NCBI RefSeq assembly: GCF_009720655.1
Contig: NZ_WNKS01000006.1
Coordinates: forward strand, 1-64,000
Reading direction: 5' to 3'
From: Rhodoblastus acidophilus
Lineage (GTDB): Bacteria; Pseudomonadota; Alphaproteobacteria; Rhizobiales; Beijerinckiaceae
Length of the DNA stretch: 64,000 nucleotides
The position numbers and the translations under genes were made by a program. Within the stretch, counting starts at the first letter, position 1; every line of letters begins with the position of its first letter. Below, in pieces: positions 24,794 to 33,354 of this stretch. The notes beneath the pieces are model-generated. The model worked only from the letters and a program-made list of their open reading frames with translations, was not told the origin of the DNA and did not search any database.

Positions 24794-26008
24794 ATGAAAC
24801 GAGCGAGCCGCGCCGGCGGGCATGCGCAGGGGAAGGCGGGCTTGGCGACCGCGCTCGCCCTTGCGCTGGCGACGCCCGCCGCGGCTCTTCCAGACTGGCC
24901 CGCAAGCTGGCCCCAAACCTTCAACTGGTCGGACTCGCCGCTGCTGCTCGACCTGCATCAATATGGCGGCTTCAACGACAACATCCTGAACAGCCCGCCG
25001 GGCGTCCAGCCGACAGCCAGCGCCGTTTCGCAAACCGGCGTCGGCGCGACGGGCCGGCTTCGCTTGGGCCAGCAGTTTTTCACGGCGGAAGCGCGCGTCA
25101 CCGCCACGGATTACCTCGACGACCCCTCGGCCTCGCTGCACGACCGCGCCCTGCGTCTCCGATGGGATCAACGCGCTGGACAGGCGTGCAAGGGGAAGCT
25201 CGCCGCCGAGGCCAGCGACAAGCAGTCCGACTTCGATCAGGCGTCGGGGCCGGGCCAGGACATTTTGCGCACGCGCAAGCTGGACGATGAAGGCCGCTGC
25301 GCCGTTTACGGCCCCTTTGGCGCGCTTCTCGGCGGCGGCGCCGCCAGCCTGAGCCACGCCGCCGTCAGCGCGCAGGCGCTCGACAATGACAGGGCGTATG
25401 GCAAGCTCGGTCTTGACTATGAAGGGCGCAACCGCGACCACGCCGAACTGTTTTTCAAGCTTACGGGCCTGCGCTTCCCGAACGCCACGGGAACCCTGAG
25501 CCCGGACTCGACCCTGACCGACCTCCAGGCGTCTTACAGGCGCGCGTTTTCGCCGCTGTGGGAAGCCTGGGCGATGATCGGCGTCAGCGCAGCCCCCTCG
25601 ACGCCGGGCGCCAGCCCAAACCAAATCAGCGTTTACAACGCCGAACTCATCTGGACCCCATCCGAACTCTGGCGCGTCGCGCTCAGCGCCAACCGCACGC
25701 TCAACGCGCCGATCTCGATCCTGGCCAATTCCCAGATCGCGCAATCGCAAAATTTTTCGCTGACCTGGCGGCCCACGCCAAGACTCAGCTTTTCGGCGAG
25801 CCTCGGCCGCCTGCGCCTCGAAAGCGGCCCCGTCACGCCGGGCCTTTACGGCGGAACGACTCTGATCACCGTCTCCGGCCGCGCCGTCTACCAAATGACC
25901 CCGTTCACCAGCCTGACCGCCAGTTTTTTGCGCGCGAATCGCAGTGTGGCCGCCGGGCAAACCCAAACCACCCTCGCCCTGCTCGGCGTCGACTTCAAAC
26001 CCTATTGA
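24794..26008 (+). CDS. Outer-membrane beta-barrel protein of polysaccharide cluster
   Basis: The ATG at 24794 gives a signal peptide (KAGLATALALALATPAAALP) after a basic start. The mature protein of about 370 residues is built of alternating hydrophobic strands ending in an aromatic (GVDFKPY at the C-terminus), as in outer-membrane barrels. Its start DLHQYGGFNDNILNSP resembles the barrel proteins encoded in exopolysaccharide operons (EpsL-like). It is followed 5 nt later by the Wza-like gene. A role in polymer passage or anchoring is inferred. Confidence 0.7.
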   Translation: MKRASRAGGHAQGKAGLATALALALATPAAALPDWPASWPQTFNWSDSPLLLDLHQYGGFNDNILNSPPGVQPTASAVSQTGVGATGRLRLGQQFFTAEARVTATDYLDDPSASLHDRALRLRWDQRAGQACKGKLAAEASDKQSDFDQASGPGQDILRTRKLDDEGRCAVYGPFGALLGGGAASLSHAAVSAQALDNDRAYGKLGLDYEGRNRDHAELFFKLTGLRFPNATGTLSPDSTLTDLQASYRRAFSPLWEAWAMIGVSAAPSTPGASPNQISVYNAELIWTPSELWRVALSANRTLNAPISILANSQIAQSQNFSLTWRPTPRLSFSASLGRLRLESGPVTPGLYGGTTLITVSGRAVYQMTPFTSLTASFLRANRSVAAGQTQTTLALLGVDFKPY

Positions 26009-26013
26009 GACCG

Positions 26014-26796
26014 ATGAAAAACCGCCCTCCGCTCCTCATCTTCACACTCCTTCTGGCGCTGGTCTGCGGCGCCCCCCTCGCGCGCGCCCAAGAAACGGGC
26101 GGGCGCGCGCTCACCACCAATGACGTGGTGCAGGTCGGCGTGCTGGGCCAGCCGGAATTTTCAGCCACCGCGCGGGTCGAGCCCGACGGCACGCTGGCGC
26201 TGAGTTATGCCGGGCGCCTGCGCGCCGCCGGACGCACGACCGGCGCGCTCGCCGCGCAAATTGCGGCGCTGCTGAGGGACAAGGGCCTGGTCAAGACGGC
26301 GCAGGTCTCCGTGGAGGTGCAAAGTTTCGGCCTGCAAGTCTCCGTGCTCGGCGAGGTCCGCGACCCCGGCGCCTTCACCCTCGACCGTCCCATCACCCTG
26401 GCGCAGGCGCTCGCCCGCGCCGGCGGCCTGCGGGAGGAGGCCGCCGATTCCACGCTGGTCGTGCACCGGGGCGGCCATGTCCTGCGCTTTTCCGCCCGCG
26501 GCGTGCTGGAGGGCCGCGAGGGCGCAAGAATCCGGCTCGCCAACAACGACACCCTGTTCGTCGAACAGGGGCGGATCATCTACGTCACCGGCTATGTCAA
26601 CAAGCCCGGCCAATTCGCGCTCAACCGTCCCGGCCTGACCATCAGGCAGGCGATCGCGCAGGCCGGCGGCCTCACCCCGCTCGGCTCCGATGGCTGGGGC
26701 CTGAGGCTGCGCCGGGACGGCGTCGAATATGCCGCCGATCTCGACCAGCCGGTCGAGGCCGACGACACCGTCATCGTCAACGAACGCCTATTCTGA
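26014..26796 (+). CDS. Polysaccharide export protein (Wza family)
   Basis: The 260-residue protein has a signal peptide (LLIFTLLLALVCGAPLARA) and no lipobox Cys. The Poly_export domain follows (LTTNDVVQVGVLGQPEFSATARVEPDGTLALSYAGRLRAAG), then two SLBB-type domains (QVSVLGEVRDPGAFTLDRPITLAQALARAGG and IYVTGYVNKPGQFALNRPGLTIRQAIAQAGG). Wza proteins form the periplasmic to outer-membrane export channel. It is shorter than E. coli Wza and lacks the lipid anchor and C-terminal barrel helix, so the barrel at 24794 may complete the channel. Confidence 0.88.
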   Translation: MKNRPPLLIFTLLLALVCGAPLARAQETGGRALTTNDVVQVGVLGQPEFSATARVEPDGTLALSYAGRLRAAGRTTGALAAQIAALLRDKGLVKTAQVSVEVQSFGLQVSVLGEVRDPGAFTLDRPITLAQALARAGGLREEAADSTLVVHRGGHVLRFSARGVLEGREGARIRLANNDTLFVEQGRIIYVTGYVNKPGQFALNRPGLTIRQAIAQAGGLTPLGSDGWGLRLRRDGVEYAADLDQPVEADDTVIVNERLF

Positions 26797-26846
26797 ACGC
26801 GTTTCGGAACGGACGCCCGTTCGCTTGAAAGAAGAAAACAAGGTCA

Positions 26847-28217
26847 ATGAGCCTGCCGCTGTTTCTCCTCGTCCTGCGCAAGCGCATCGCCGTCGCCGCC
26901 ATGTTGTTCGCCGCCGCGCTGCTCGGCGCGGTCGCGACGCTGGCGCTCGCGCCACCGCGCTACGAGGCCATTGCGGTCGCCAGCATCGATCCCAGTTCCG
27001 CCGATCCTGTGAGCGGGCTCGGCCCGACGCCGGGCAGCCTGCTGATCGTTCAGGGCAATCTGGCGGCGCTGGCTAAGAGCAACCAGGTCGCGCTCGACAT
27101 CGTGGAGCGCCTGGGGCTCGACGGCGACGCGGACGTTCGCGCCGCCTATGCCTCGGCGTGGCGAAAGCCGGACAACATCCGCCAGTTCGCGGCGGAGCGC
27201 GTGCTGGAGAAACTCGACGCCAGATTCCTGCCCGGCTCCAACGTGCTCACCCTCGCCATTCGCGACCGCGCGCCCGAAAAGGCCGCGCGCATCGCCAACA
27301 GCTTCATGGCCGCCTTCATCGACGCCGCCATCGCGCTCAAGGGTCAGGCCGCGCACAAGGCCGCCGACTGGTTCGCCCCGCAGATCGAAAAGGTCGCCCT
27401 GCGCCGCGCCGAGGCGCGCGCGCGGCTGGAAGCCTTTCAGACCGACGCGCGGCTGCTGGCGCCGGGCGCGGGCGATTCGGAAGCCGACCGTCTGCTGCAG
27501 ATCGGCAATGCGCTGTCGCTCGCCAAGACCGAACTTGTGGCCCTGCAAAGCCAGCTGGCGACGCCAGGCGTCAGCCCCAGCGACGCCCAGAACCCCGACG
27601 TGCAAACCCTCATCGCCCTGCGGACGAGCCTCGCCACGGCGGAGGCCGATATCGCCCGCCTGCAGGCCGACGCCGGGCCCAACCATCCGAGAATGCTGGA
27701 GCGGCGGGCCGCGCGCGACTCGCTGCGCGCGCAGATTGCCGAAGCCGTCGACGCTTATCGCGCCAAGCTCGCCGATCGCGTCGCCGCGCAATTGGTCAAG
27801 GTCGCCGAGCTGGAAAAGACCTATGCCGCCAATGTCAGCGACATGGTCGGCGTCCAGGGCCAGCGCGACCGGCTCGCGCACTTGCGCGCGGAAGCGCAGT
27901 TCCAGCAGGACGAATATGACAGACTCCAGCGCGCCGCCGCCCAGGCGCGGCTGCAAAGCCAATTGTCCTTCTCCAACATCGCGGTGATCGACGTCGCGGC
28001 GCCGCCGTCGAGCCCGATCTTTCCCAAACCCCTGCCCGCCTTCGCGCTGGCGAGCGTCGTCGGCCTCGCCGTCGCCGTTCTGGGCGCGCTGATCGCCGAA
28101 ACCCTGGATCGGCGCATCCGCCGGTCCGAGGACATTTCCGAAGCCGCGGGCGCGCCGCTGCTCGGGGTGGCGCTCGACTTCGCGCCCCCGCGCGGCCTGT
28201 TCGGAGCGGGCGAATGA
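26847..28217 (+). CDS. Polysaccharide chain-length determinant protein (Wzz/GNVR family, no kinase)
   Basis: The 456-residue inner-membrane protein has an N-terminal helix (IAVAAMLFAAALLGAVATLAL) and a long coiled-coil periplasmic region (residues about 180-370, including QPDVQTLIALRTSL-type heptads). A GNVR-like segment (LRAEAQFQQDEYDRLQRAAAQARLQSQLSFSNIAVIDVAAPP) precedes a C-terminal helix near 400-420. The tyrosine-kinase domain seen in Wzc is missing, as in EpsF/ExoP-N types. It controls polymer length with the export channel encoded upstream. Confidence 0.85.
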   Translation: MSLPLFLLVLRKRIAVAAMLFAAALLGAVATLALAPPRYEAIAVASIDPSSADPVSGLGPTPGSLLIVQGNLAALAKSNQVALDIVERLGLDGDADVRAAYASAWRKPDNIRQFAAERVLEKLDARFLPGSNVLTLAIRDRAPEKAARIANSFMAAFIDAAIALKGQAAHKAADWFAPQIEKVALRRAEARARLEAFQTDARLLAPGAGDSEADRLLQIGNALSLAKTELVALQSQLATPGVSPSDAQNPDVQTLIALRTSLATAEADIARLQADAGPNHPRMLERRAARDSLRAQIAEAVDAYRAKLADRVAAQLVKVAELEKTYAANVSDMVGVQGQRDRLAHLRAEAQFQQDEYDRLQRAAAQARLQSQLSFSNIAVIDVAAPPSSPIFPKPLPAFALASVVGLAVAVLGALIAETLDRRIRRSEDISEAAGAPLLGVALDFAPPRGLFGAGE

Positions 28218-29059
28218 CCCTTGTCTCCGTCATCATTCCGCATCGCGACGATCTCGAAAACCTGCGCCTGTGCCTTGACCTGCTGGACCGCCAGACGTTT
28301 CGAGATTTCGAGATCGTTGTCGCCGATAACAATTCCGCCTGCGGCTTCGCCAAGGTTCTGGACGTTTGCGGTTCTCGCGCGCTCGTCGTTCCGGCGCCGC
28401 TCCAGGGCGCCGCGCACGCGCGCAACGCCGCGCTGGCGGTTGCGCTTGGCAGAAACCTCGCCTTCATCGATTCCGACTGCCGCCCCGCCGAGAACTGGCT
28501 GGAGCGCGGCCTGCAAAATTTGCGCGATGGCGTGGTGGTCGCGGGCAAGGTCGAGGTTGTGTTCGCCGATCCGGCGCGGCCCACGCCGGCGGAAGCCTAC
28601 GAAGCCGTGTTCGCCTTCGACAACAGGCGCTATGTGCGGCAAAAATTTTGCCTGGGCTGCAACATGTTCGTGCGCCGCGCCGATTTCGATCGCGTCGGGT
28701 TTTTTCGCGCCGGCGCGCCCGAGGATCTCGACTGGGGCCGGCGCGCCGTCCGCCTTGGCCTGACGATCCTCTACGACGACAGCGTCGTGGTCGGCCATCC
28801 CGCGCGGCGCGACTGGCCCGAACTTTTACGGAAAACGCGGCGGGTCGTCGGCGAACTCCACCTGTTGCGCCGCGACCAGGGGGCGCTGGCCTGGGCCGCC
28901 TATCTCGCCGCGCTCGCCGCCTCGCCTTTCGTCCATGCGGTCAAGCTGGCGTTTTCCTCAAAAATCTCGGGCTTTCGCCTGAAAATCGCGGCCGTCGCGC
29001 TGTTGTTCCGGCTGCGCTGGCGCCGCCTCTTCTGGTTCGTGGAGCTGCTGCGCACATGA
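28214..29059 (+). CDS. Family 2 glycosyltransferase
   Basis: The 281-residue protein has a GT-A fold: LVSVIIPHRDDLENLRLCLDLLDRQTFRDFEIVVADNNSA, then HARNAALAVALGRNLAFIDSDCRP (the D-x-D metal motif is DSD near residue 90), and GAPEDLDWGRRAVRLG (catalytic ED). A hydrophobic segment near 225-245 may associate it with the membrane. It overlaps its neighbours by 4 nt on each side. The product is probably a repeat-unit sugar transfer; donor sugar unknown. Confidence 0.88.
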   Translation: MTLVSVIIPHRDDLENLRLCLDLLDRQTFRDFEIVVADNNSACGFAKVLDVCGSRALVVPAPLQGAAHARNAALAVALGRNLAFIDSDCRPAENWLERGLQNLRDGVVVAGKVEVVFADPARPTPAEAYEAVFAFDNRRYVRQKFCLGCNMFVRRADFDRVGFFRAGAPEDLDWGRRAVRLGLTILYDDSVVVGHPARRDWPELLRKTRRVVGELHLLRRDQGALAWAAYLAALAASPFVHAVKLAFSSKISGFRLKIAAVALLFRLRWRRLFWFVELLRT

Positions 29060-30063
29060 CCACAGCGGTCATCATTGTCGCCTATCGCAATCCCGAGGAC
29101 ATCAGGCGCTGCCTGCGGGCGCTGCGCGCCGCCGGTCCGGGCGAAACGTTCGACATCTGCCTTGTCGAAAACGGCGGCGCCCACGCCTATGCCGTCCTGG
29201 TGGCCATGCTCGCCGAGGAAGGGCTGATCTTCAAGGCGCCGCGCGGCTCCGCCGGCCCGTTCAGCCGCCTGGTCCATTTCGTCGGCGGCCCCCATGGCGC
29301 GGCCGTCTGGGTGGGCCTGGCGCCGGAAAACCTCGGCTATGCCGGCGGCATCAATCTGTGGCTGCGGCGGCTTGAGCCGGACCCGCGCGTCGACGGTTAC
29401 TGGATTCTCAATCCCGACACCCAGCCGGAGCCAGGCGCGCTGTCAGCCCTGATCGCGCGCGCCGAGCGTGGCGGTTTTGGCATGGTCGCCAGCCAGCTCG
29501 TCTCCACGGCCTGGCCGGAGCGGGTGTTGATGCGCGGCATGCGCTGGCGTCCGCTCGTCTGCCGCCCGCTCGCGCTGGAGCGGTCAAGGCCGTCGCGGGC
29601 AAAACCGGCCGCCAATCTGGCGACGCTGCTGGAAGCCCCCTCCGGCGCCTCGTTTTATGTCACCCGCATGGCCCTTCAAGAGATCGGGCCGATGGAGGAA
29701 AGCTATTTCCTCTTCTACGAGGACCTCGAATGGGGCTTGCGCGCCAAAACCCTGTGCGGGCTGGCGCTGGCGGAGGATTCGACCGTGCGTCACGTGGTCG
29801 GCGCCAGCATCGGCTCCGCCTCCGCGCGCAAAAAGCGCTCGGCGCTGGCGGTCTATCTCGACCACCGAAACCGTCTGCATTTTGTCAGGCGGATGTTTCC
29901 GCAACGCCTGCGCTGGACCGCCCTCGTGGTGCTGGCGCGCACCTTCGAATTCCTGGCCGTCGGCGCCTTCAGGAATTTTGGGGCCGCCCTGGCGGGCTGG
30001 GCGGCGGGCCTGCGCGGTGAAACCGGCCGTCCCGAACGCTTTTTCCGGGAGCCCGCCGAATGA
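29056..30063 (+). CDS. Family 2 glycosyltransferase
   Basis: The ATG at 29056 overlaps the previous stop (ATGA); the longer open frame from 28366 is a shadow of the previous gene. The 335-residue protein begins TTAVIIVAYRNPEDIRRCLRALRAAG. It has LGYAGGINLWLRRLEPDPRVDGYWILNPDTQPEPGAL (DxQ-like NPDT metal site) and FLFYEDLEWGLRAKT (catalytic ED region). The pattern matches rhamnosyltransferase-like GT2 enzymes. It ends with an ATGA overlap with the oxidoreductase. Confidence 0.87.
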   Translation: MTTAVIIVAYRNPEDIRRCLRALRAAGPGETFDICLVENGGAHAYAVLVAMLAEEGLIFKAPRGSAGPFSRLVHFVGGPHGAAVWVGLAPENLGYAGGINLWLRRLEPDPRVDGYWILNPDTQPEPGALSALIARAERGGFGMVASQLVSTAWPERVLMRGMRWRPLVCRPLALERSRPSRAKPAANLATLLEAPSGASFYVTRMALQEIGPMEESYFLFYEDLEWGLRAKTLCGLALAEDSTVRHVVGASIGSASARKKRSALAVYLDHRNRLHFVRRMFPQRLRWTALVVLARTFEFLAVGAFRNFGAALAGWAAGLRGETGRPERFFREPAE

Positions 30064-31316
30064 AGATCGGGATCATCGGCGCCGGCTATGTCTTCGACCA
30101 TTACATGGCGACCTGGTCCCGGCATCCGCGCCTGGAAATCGCCGGGATCGCCGACCGCGACCCCGCGCGGCTGCGTCAGGCGGCGCTGTTTTACGGGCTG
30201 CGCGCCTCTCCGTCCAACGACGCCCTGCTCGCCGACCCCGACATCCGGCTGGTGGTCAATCTCACCAGCATCGACAGCCATTTCGAGGTGACGCGCGCCG
30301 CGCTCGACGCCGGAAAACATGTCTATTCGGAAAAGCCGCTGACCGACGATCTCGACTCTTCGCGCGCGCTGCTCGCGCTCGCCGAATCGCGCGGGCTCAA
30401 ACTGTCGTGCGCGCCGTGCAATGTGCTGAGCGACAGCATTCAGACCCTGTGGAAGGCTTTGCGCGAGGGCGCGATCGGCGCGCCGCGCCTCGCCTATGCC
30501 GAATTCGACGACAATGTCATCCCGCTGATGCGGCCTGAAACCTGGCGCAGCCGCAGCGGCGCCCCCTGGCCCTGGCGCGACGAATTTTCGAGCGGCTGCA
30601 CCTGGGAGCACGCCGGTTATCACCTGTCCTGGCTCTGCGCGATTTTCGGCCCGGTCGAAAGCGTCACCGCCTTTTCGCGGGTCGTCGCGCCGGACAAGAC
30701 GGCGGAGCCGATCGACGCGCCGGATTTCTCGGTCGCCTGCCTGAATTTTGTTTCCGGCATGGTGGCGCGCTTAACCTTCAGCATTTGCGCGCCCGCCGAT
30801 CATTCCATCCGGGTGATCGGCGCGCGCGGCATGCTGAGCATGGACAGCTACCGGCACTACCGCTGCCCGGTCTTTCTCGAAATTTTCGACGCCGTCGGTC
30901 TGAATGCGCGCAAGTTCATGAGCGTGAGGCGCAGCCGTTTTTTGGGACGCCTGTTCGGCGTGGGCGGCCGCCCCCTGCCCCTGCTCGGGCGCAAGCGCGA
31001 TGAAATGTCCATTGCCGCGCTGAAGCGGCGGGAAATCAACGACCAGGACAAGGTTTTGGGGGTCGCCGAACTGGCGGAGGCGATCGAACAGGACCGCACG
31101 GCCTTTCCGCCGCCGGATTTTACGCTGCACCTCGCCGAACTGACCTTCGCGATCCAAGGCGCCGGCGTCGCGGGCGCGCCGACACGCCTGACCACGACAT
31201 TCGCGCCGCTCGAACCCCGCGCGGCAACGCTCGCCGCGCCGCCCTTCCGCCAAGAGCCGCCGCCGGCCTGGCGGCGCTGGCTCGGTCAAAGATTAGAGGC
31301 GCTGCACCGGCATTAG
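30060..31316 (+). CDS. Gfo/Idh/MocA family oxidoreductase
   Basis: The 418-residue NAD(P)-dependent enzyme has the Rossmann motif MKIGIIGAGYVFDHYMATWSR, then IAGIADRDPARLRQAALFYGL and HVYSEKPLTDDLDSSRALLALAE with the conserved EKP Lys. A C-terminal alpha/beta domain follows (WEHAGYHLSWLCAIFG, SVACLNFVSGMVARLTFS). Such enzymes oxidise or reduce sugar intermediates, often nucleotide sugars. It is the last gene of the polysaccharide cluster, and its TAG stop lies inside a family 2 repeat. Confidence 0.87.
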   Translation: MKIGIIGAGYVFDHYMATWSRHPRLEIAGIADRDPARLRQAALFYGLRASPSNDALLADPDIRLVVNLTSIDSHFEVTRAALDAGKHVYSEKPLTDDLDSSRALLALAESRGLKLSCAPCNVLSDSIQTLWKALREGAIGAPRLAYAEFDDNVIPLMRPETWRSRSGAPWPWRDEFSSGCTWEHAGYHLSWLCAIFGPVESVTAFSRVVAPDKTAEPIDAPDFSVACLNFVSGMVARLTFSICAPADHSIRVIGARGMLSMDSYRHYRCPVFLEIFDAVGLNARKFMSVRRSRFLGRLFGVGGRPLPLLGRKRDEMSIAALKRREINDQDKVLGVAELAEAIEQDRTAFPPPDFTLHLAELTFAIQGAGVAGAPTRLTTTFAPLEPRAATLAAPPFRQEPPPAWRRWLGQRLEALHRH

Positions 31317-31380
31317 AGCGTTTTCGAGCGAAGTGGATGCCGGTTTGCGTGAAAAAACGCGTGAAAACAAGACTCTAAAG
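31312..31380 (-). repeat. Family 2 repeat, inverted copy between convergent genes
   Basis: Reverse-complemented, this reads TTTAGAGTCTTGTTTT, then CCGGCATCCACTTCGCTC, GAAAACGCTCTAA, matching the second half of the units at 32061-32268. It supplies the TAG stop codons of both converging genes (31314-31316 on plus, 31375-31377 on minus). Confidence 0.8.
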
Positions 31381-31980
31381 GACGACGTTTTCGTCAAACA
31401 CATCGAAGGAGAGCGGCAGCGCGAATTCCAGCGCCAGGCCGTGCTCGAACACGCGCACCACCCGGGCCGGGCGACGGCCGATATGCACCATCGATCCCAT
31501 CGGCGCCTGGGAGGTGCAGGACACCGCCGCGCCGGACACCGAAATGTCGACGATCCTCGCCGGCGCCGTGCTGCCGTCGGGGAAGCGCAGTGTGGTGTTG
31601 GAATCGGTGGGCACGATGCGCTCGTGGCGGCGGTCCTCGGGAAGCCCCAAAGTCTTGCGATTGGCCAGCCAGGTCAGCTGGTTCACCAGCTTTTCGCGCT
31701 TGGACGCCGGCATGTTCGCGGTCATGACGAAACCGAAGTCGATGTGCCGGATGATCGTCCCCTCGACCCGGCCGAGCGCGTCGAAATAGGCGACCACGCG
31801 CTCGCCGAGGACGCCGCGCACCGGGGCGGTCAGGGAAAGGCCGCCCACCGAGACATCGTTGGTCTGGCAGGGGAATTCCCGGCGGTCCTCAAGCATGTAG
31901 CGCCCCAGCAGCGCCAGTTTTACGCGCGCGTGCCGACGCCGCTCCATCGGCTTGGCGCTGATTTTTGGCCGGAAATTCAT
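31375..31980 (-). CDS. Protein with two tandem PilZ domains (probable c-di-GMP receptor)
   Basis: The 201-residue protein has two PilZ domains. The first has ERRRHARVKLALLGRYML and NDVSVGGLSL; the second has RRHERIVPTDSNTTLRF and VDISVSGAAVSC. Both carry the RxxxR and DxSxxG signatures of c-di-GMP binding (here RRRHAR/DVSVGG and RRHER/DISVSG). There is no enzymatic domain, so it is likely an adaptor or effector. It converges with the polysaccharide cluster, so control of polymer output is an attractive inference. The PAS_5 gene follows on the same strand. Confidence 0.85.
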   Translation of the reverse strand: MNFRPKISAKPMERRRHARVKLALLGRYMLEDRREFPCQTNDVSVGGLSLTAPVRGVLGERVVAYFDALGRVEGTIIRHIDFGFVMTANMPASKREKLVNQLTWLANRKTLGLPEDRRHERIVPTDSNTTLRFPDGSTAPARIVDISVSGAAVSCTSQAPMGSMVHIGRRPARVVRVFEHGLALEFALPLSFDVFDENVVL

Positions 31981-32060
31981 AGGACCGCCATGAGCTAAAT
32001 GATTGGCGGCATTATAGGAGCGCCTCGGTTAACCGCGTGTTACGCACGGTCGACCCAATG

Positions 32061-32268
32061 CTAGAGCTTTTCCACGTTTCATGGAAACATGAAAAAGCTC
32101 TAGAGTCTTGTTTTAACGCATTTTCTTCACGCGAACCGGCATCCACTTCGCTTGAAAATGCTCTAGAGCTTTTCCACGTTTCATGGAAACATGAAAAAGC
32201 TCTAGAGTCTTGTTTTAACGCATTTTCTTCACGCGAACCGGCATCCGCTTCGCTCGAAAACGCTCTAA
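32061..32268. repeat. Family 2 repeat: two tandem units (102-bp period)
   Basis: Units start at 32061 and 32163. Each begins with a palindrome (CTAGAGCTTTT ... AAAAGCTCTAG, with inner GTTTC/GAAAC), followed by TCTTGTTTTAACGCATTTTC and CCGGCATCC(A/G)CTTCGCT(T/C)GAAAA. Units are about 95 percent alike. The second overlaps the TAG stop of the PAS gene (32265-32267). Confidence 0.9.
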
Positions 32269-32900
32269 TGCGGCTTGTCGGCGTCGCGGCCGCGACCGCC
32301 CGATATGACGAAGAACGAAAAGCGCCGCAGCCGGCTGCGAGACGCCAATTCCTCAGGCTTTTTCGCCGACTCCTGCCCCTGAATCAGCTCGGAGGGCGAC
32401 ACAGCCACGCGGCTGTCGAGGAAACGCATGGCGACAAGGCGCAGGGCCAGCGCCGAACGCAGGCCGAACCAGCTCGGCAGCGCCTGCGGCGTCAGCGACG
32501 CCAGCAGCCGGGCGTGGGTTTTTCCGCGATGCCGCAACGGCAGCAGCAGCAGTTCCAGCGGCGCGTCCTCGCCAAATTCCGACTCCGCCAGCAGGCCGGC
32601 GACGGCGGGGCGCTGGCTGTCAAGCACCGCCTCGACCATGGCGCTGATGCTGGCGCGATCCTCCCGCGCGAACAGGGAAACCAGCGGCGCGCCTTTCTGC
32701 TCGTTGCAGAACAGGGCGTTGAGCCGCGTGCCGGAAATGCGGATGGGATATTGCCGCTCCTCGTCCGCCTCGAGAATCATGGTGTCGGCGAGGATGTGGC
32801 GGATGGCGGTCGGATCGATTTCCTCCCGCTCCGGCGACAGCCGCGCGCCCCGCAACCGGTTCCAGTAGGAATAGAGCTCTTGAGTGGCGGCCTGTCTCAT
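32265..32900 (-). CDS. PAS domain protein (PAS_5 family)
   Basis: The 211-residue soluble protein starting MRQAATQELYSYWNRLRGARLSPEREEIDP matches the PAS_5 (DUF1457) family of alphaproteobacteria. Core elements are IRHILADTMILEADEERQYPIRISGTRLNALFCNEQKGAPL and LELLLLPLRHRG. The start at 32900 is set by the family start; an open frame continues to 32960. Members such as Caulobacter MopJ affect cell-cycle or envelope signalling. No output domain is present. The C-terminal tail is basic and low-complexity. Confidence 0.8.
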   Translation of the reverse strand: MRQAATQELYSYWNRLRGARLSPEREEIDPTAIRHILADTMILEADEERQYPIRISGTRLNALFCNEQKGAPLVSLFAREDRASISAMVEAVLDSQRPAVAGLLAESEFGEDAPLELLLLPLRHRGKTHARLLASLTPQALPSWFGLRSALALRLVAMRFLDSRVAVSPSELIQGQESAKKPEELASRSRLRRFSFFVISGGRGRDADKPH

Positions 32901-33354
32901 TTTCTTGCTCTTGATCCATTCCGGGGCGGTTCCGTCCGGATGGAGGACAAAAATCGCCAAAAAAACATTCCAGATCAGAAAGGTGCGAAGCGCGGGCCAG
33001 GCGCGGGGCGCGCCCCTCGCCGCTCGGCCGCGGCGGCCGCGTTAATATTAATTTCTGGTTGACGTTGTAAGAACGTTAGGACTTTGGCAATCTCTTGCCA
33101 TCGAACGCGGCCGAAACGGACAGCGACCCGGGTGAGGCGGCGGAAGACAAGAACTGCAAGATGCTGAATCTCAATGATTTTTCCTTTGATCGTCTCTGCT
33201 CGGGGAAGATGAAAAGGTCGAGAAATCGTTACCTCGCAAGGCCATCGCGCCTGAAGCATCTTGACCGCGCGACGGTTAATGGTTAACGCCGCCGCGCCGC
33301 CGTCAAAGGGGGAGAGCCTGCGCTCTCCCCCTTCGTTGTCTTGAAGGAACGATC
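32901..33354. other. Intergenic region upstream of the rhomboid gene
   Basis: This 454-nt divergent region holds a perfect AT palindrome TTAATATTAA (33042-33051) followed by TTGACG (33059-33064, a possible -35), plus the terminator-like hairpin at 33306-33333. Short open frames here show no coding signs. Confidence 0.45.
33306..33333 (+). terminator. Perfect 12-bp hairpin before the rhomboid gene
   Basis: Arms AAGGGGGAGAGC (33306-33317) and GCTCTCCCCCTT (33322-33333) with loop CTGC. It stands 21 nt before the rhomboid ATG, so it may act as an attenuator or expose the ribosome site conditionally. The trailing CGTTGTCTTG is only mildly T-rich. Confidence 0.6.

Noticed and set aside
32037-33062. 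341-codon plus-strand open frame containing two identical 26-residue repeats
   Set aside because: The repeats are the translated non-coding family 2 tandem units, and the rest is antisense to the PAS_5 gene.
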